Positions 63,205 through 64,000 of a DNA stretch of 64,000 bases are shown in pieces. Numbering within the stretch: the first letter of the stretch is position 1; each line of letters begins with the position of its first letter. Under the pieces are notes generated by a model, which saw only the letters and a program-made list of their open reading frames with translations, was not told the DNA's origin and did not search any database. The position numbers and the translations under genes are program-made. The stretch comes from Microbacterium sp. (GTDB lineage Bacteria > Actinomycetota > Actinomycetes > Actinomycetales > Microbacteriaceae): positions 393,237-457,236 of the forward strand of contig NZ_JAPSIY010000001.1 in NCBI RefSeq assembly GCF_031178445.1. The letters are read 5' to 3'.

Positions 63205-64000
63205 ATGACCGACGAATACGACCTCATCGTGCTGGGCGGCGGACCTGTGGGCGAGAACGTGGCCGACAGGGCCGTGCAGGGCGGGCTGACTGCCGTGATC
63301 GTGGAGAGCGAGCTCGTCGGCGGCGAATGCACCTACTGGGCGTGCATGCCGTCGAAGGCGCTGCTGCGCTCGCCGCAGGCGCTTCGCGCCGCACGCGCCG
63401 TGAAGGGCGTCACCGGCGGCGCGCTGGATGCCGCGGCGGTGCTCTCGCGCCGCGACTCCTTCGCCGCCGACTGGTCGGATGCCGGTCAGGTCGACTGGCT
63501 GCGCAGCGCAGGGATCGACCTGGTGCGCGGGCACGGGCGGCTCACCGCCGAGCGCGAGGTCACCGTCGCGACCGGCGGAGACGTGCGAGTGCTGCGCGCT
63601 CGCCACGCGGTCGCGATCAGCACCGGGTCGGATGCGGCGATGCCCCCCATCCCCGGCCTGGCCGACGCCGCGCCGTGGACGAGCCGCGAGGCCACGTCAG
63701 CGCAGGAAGTGCCACAGTCACTGGCGATCATCGGCGGAGGCGTCGTCGCGGTCGAGATGGCCACCGCGTACGCCGGCCTGGGCTCGAAGGTCACCGTGAT
63801 CGCGCGCAGCGGCCTGCTCGGCGGCATGGAGCCCTTCGCGGGCGAGCGTGTGGTCGACGGTCTGCGCGAGCTCGGCGTCGACGTGCAGCTGAACACCGGC
63901 ACCCGGTCAGTGCAGCGTGACGACGCCGGAGTGCATGTGACGACGGACGACGGCGAACGCATCACCGCTGCCGAGGTGCTCGTCGCGACGGGACGCCGCC
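63205..64000 (+). CDS. NAD(P)/FAD-dependent disulfide oxidoreductase (dihydrolipoyl dehydrogenase-like), 5' part
   Basis: A pyridine-nucleotide disulfide oxidoreductase that continues past the right edge; the first 265 residues are visible. FAD binds at LIVLGGGPVGENVADRA. The redox disulfide GGECTYWACMPSKALL (Cys-x4-Cys) is intact, and the NAD(P) site IIGGGVVAVEMATAYAGLG follows at about 173. The CTYWAC variant is frequent in a mycobacterial/actinobacterial subgroup not tied to a lipoyl complex, so mercuric-reductase or Lpd identity is open. No C-terminal dimer domain is seen yet. Confidence 0.88.
   Translation, partial: MTDEYDLIVLGGGPVGENVADRAVQGGLTAVIVESELVGGECTYWACMPSKALLRSPQALRAARAVKGVTGGALDAAAVLSRRDSFAADWSDAGQVDWLRSAGIDLVRGHGRLTAEREVTVATGGDVRVLRARHAVAISTGSDAAMPPIPGLADAAPWTSREATSAQEVPQSLAIIGGGVVAVEMATAYAGLGSKVTVIARSGLLGGMEPFAGERVVDGLRELGVDVQLNTGTRSVQRDDAGVHVTTDDGERITAAEVLVATGRR

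Overview
The window is about 64 kb of high-GC DNA with strong third-position GC, frequent 4-bp ATGA/GTGA start-stop overlaps and classic actinobacterial genes (CrgA, class E sortase, PASTA kinases, DUF3662-FHA protein, NucS, a YdiB/HI0607-type shikimate dehydrogenase, CmtR). It fits a chromosome of a Microbacteriaceae member, most likely Microbacterium-like; the genus is inference. I see no insertion sequence, prophage, integrase or CRISPR array.

Layout. 1-0.7 kb: the start of a DAHP synthase gene (reading leftward) behind a leader peptide rich in Trp/Tyr/Phe and mutually exclusive hairpins, a likely attenuator. 0.8-5.4 kb: AraC regulator, DUF7882 protein, DUF1801-like protein, NUDIX hydrolase, amidohydrolase, YbaK deacylase and a small membrane protein. 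5.5-18 kb: the conserved near-origin cell-envelope block: peptidyl-prolyl isomerase, rhomboid protease, a cluster of DnaA-box-like sites, crgA, sortase, a 51-aa membrane protein and pabA on one side; the leftward operon fhaA-fhaB-pstP-rodA-pbpA-pknA-pknB on the other, then tRNA-Leu(CAG). In that operon FHA adaptors, phosphatase, SEDS polymerase, transpeptidase and two Ser/Thr kinases together control elongation and division.

18.3-25.3 kb: a cmtR-cation exporter pair, a membrane-anchored LuxR regulator divergent from a small membrane gene, a GntR-ABC transporter operon, an HI0607-type shikimate dehydrogenase, a YbdK-type carboxylate-amine ligase and a CsbD protein. 25.3-26.2 kb: the only large gene-free stretch (736 bp). 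It holds a good promoter, an RNA-like region of about 380 nt whose ends can pair, a canonical intrinsic terminator, then a second short RNA resembling actinobacterial 6C RNA, then cspA. I consider these two RNA genes the most interesting content of the window.

26.3-38.2 kb: HAD phosphatase, nucS, a divergent MFS/LacI pair with a clear operator, a polytopic membrane protein, and the six-gene Mrp-type Na+/H+ antiporter operon (A-B fusion, C, D, E, F, G). 38.2-45.1 kb: alpha/beta hydrolase, penicillin acylase, and a TetR - degenerate ABC-like protein - YhgE/Pip operon with a perfect 26-bp palindromic operator. 45.1-48.3 kb: argG and an FAD oxidoreductase-Rieske fusion. 48.3-54.7 kb: a seven-gene MoxR/DUF58/VWA module ending in two membrane proteins of unknown function. 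54.8-64 kb: a proline-rich anchored protein, Pr6Pr membrane protein, a large secreted M4 metalloprotease, a TrmB-LuxR-like regulator, purA, a lactonase-like propeller protein and the start of a dihydrolipoamide-dehydrogenase-like flavoprotein.
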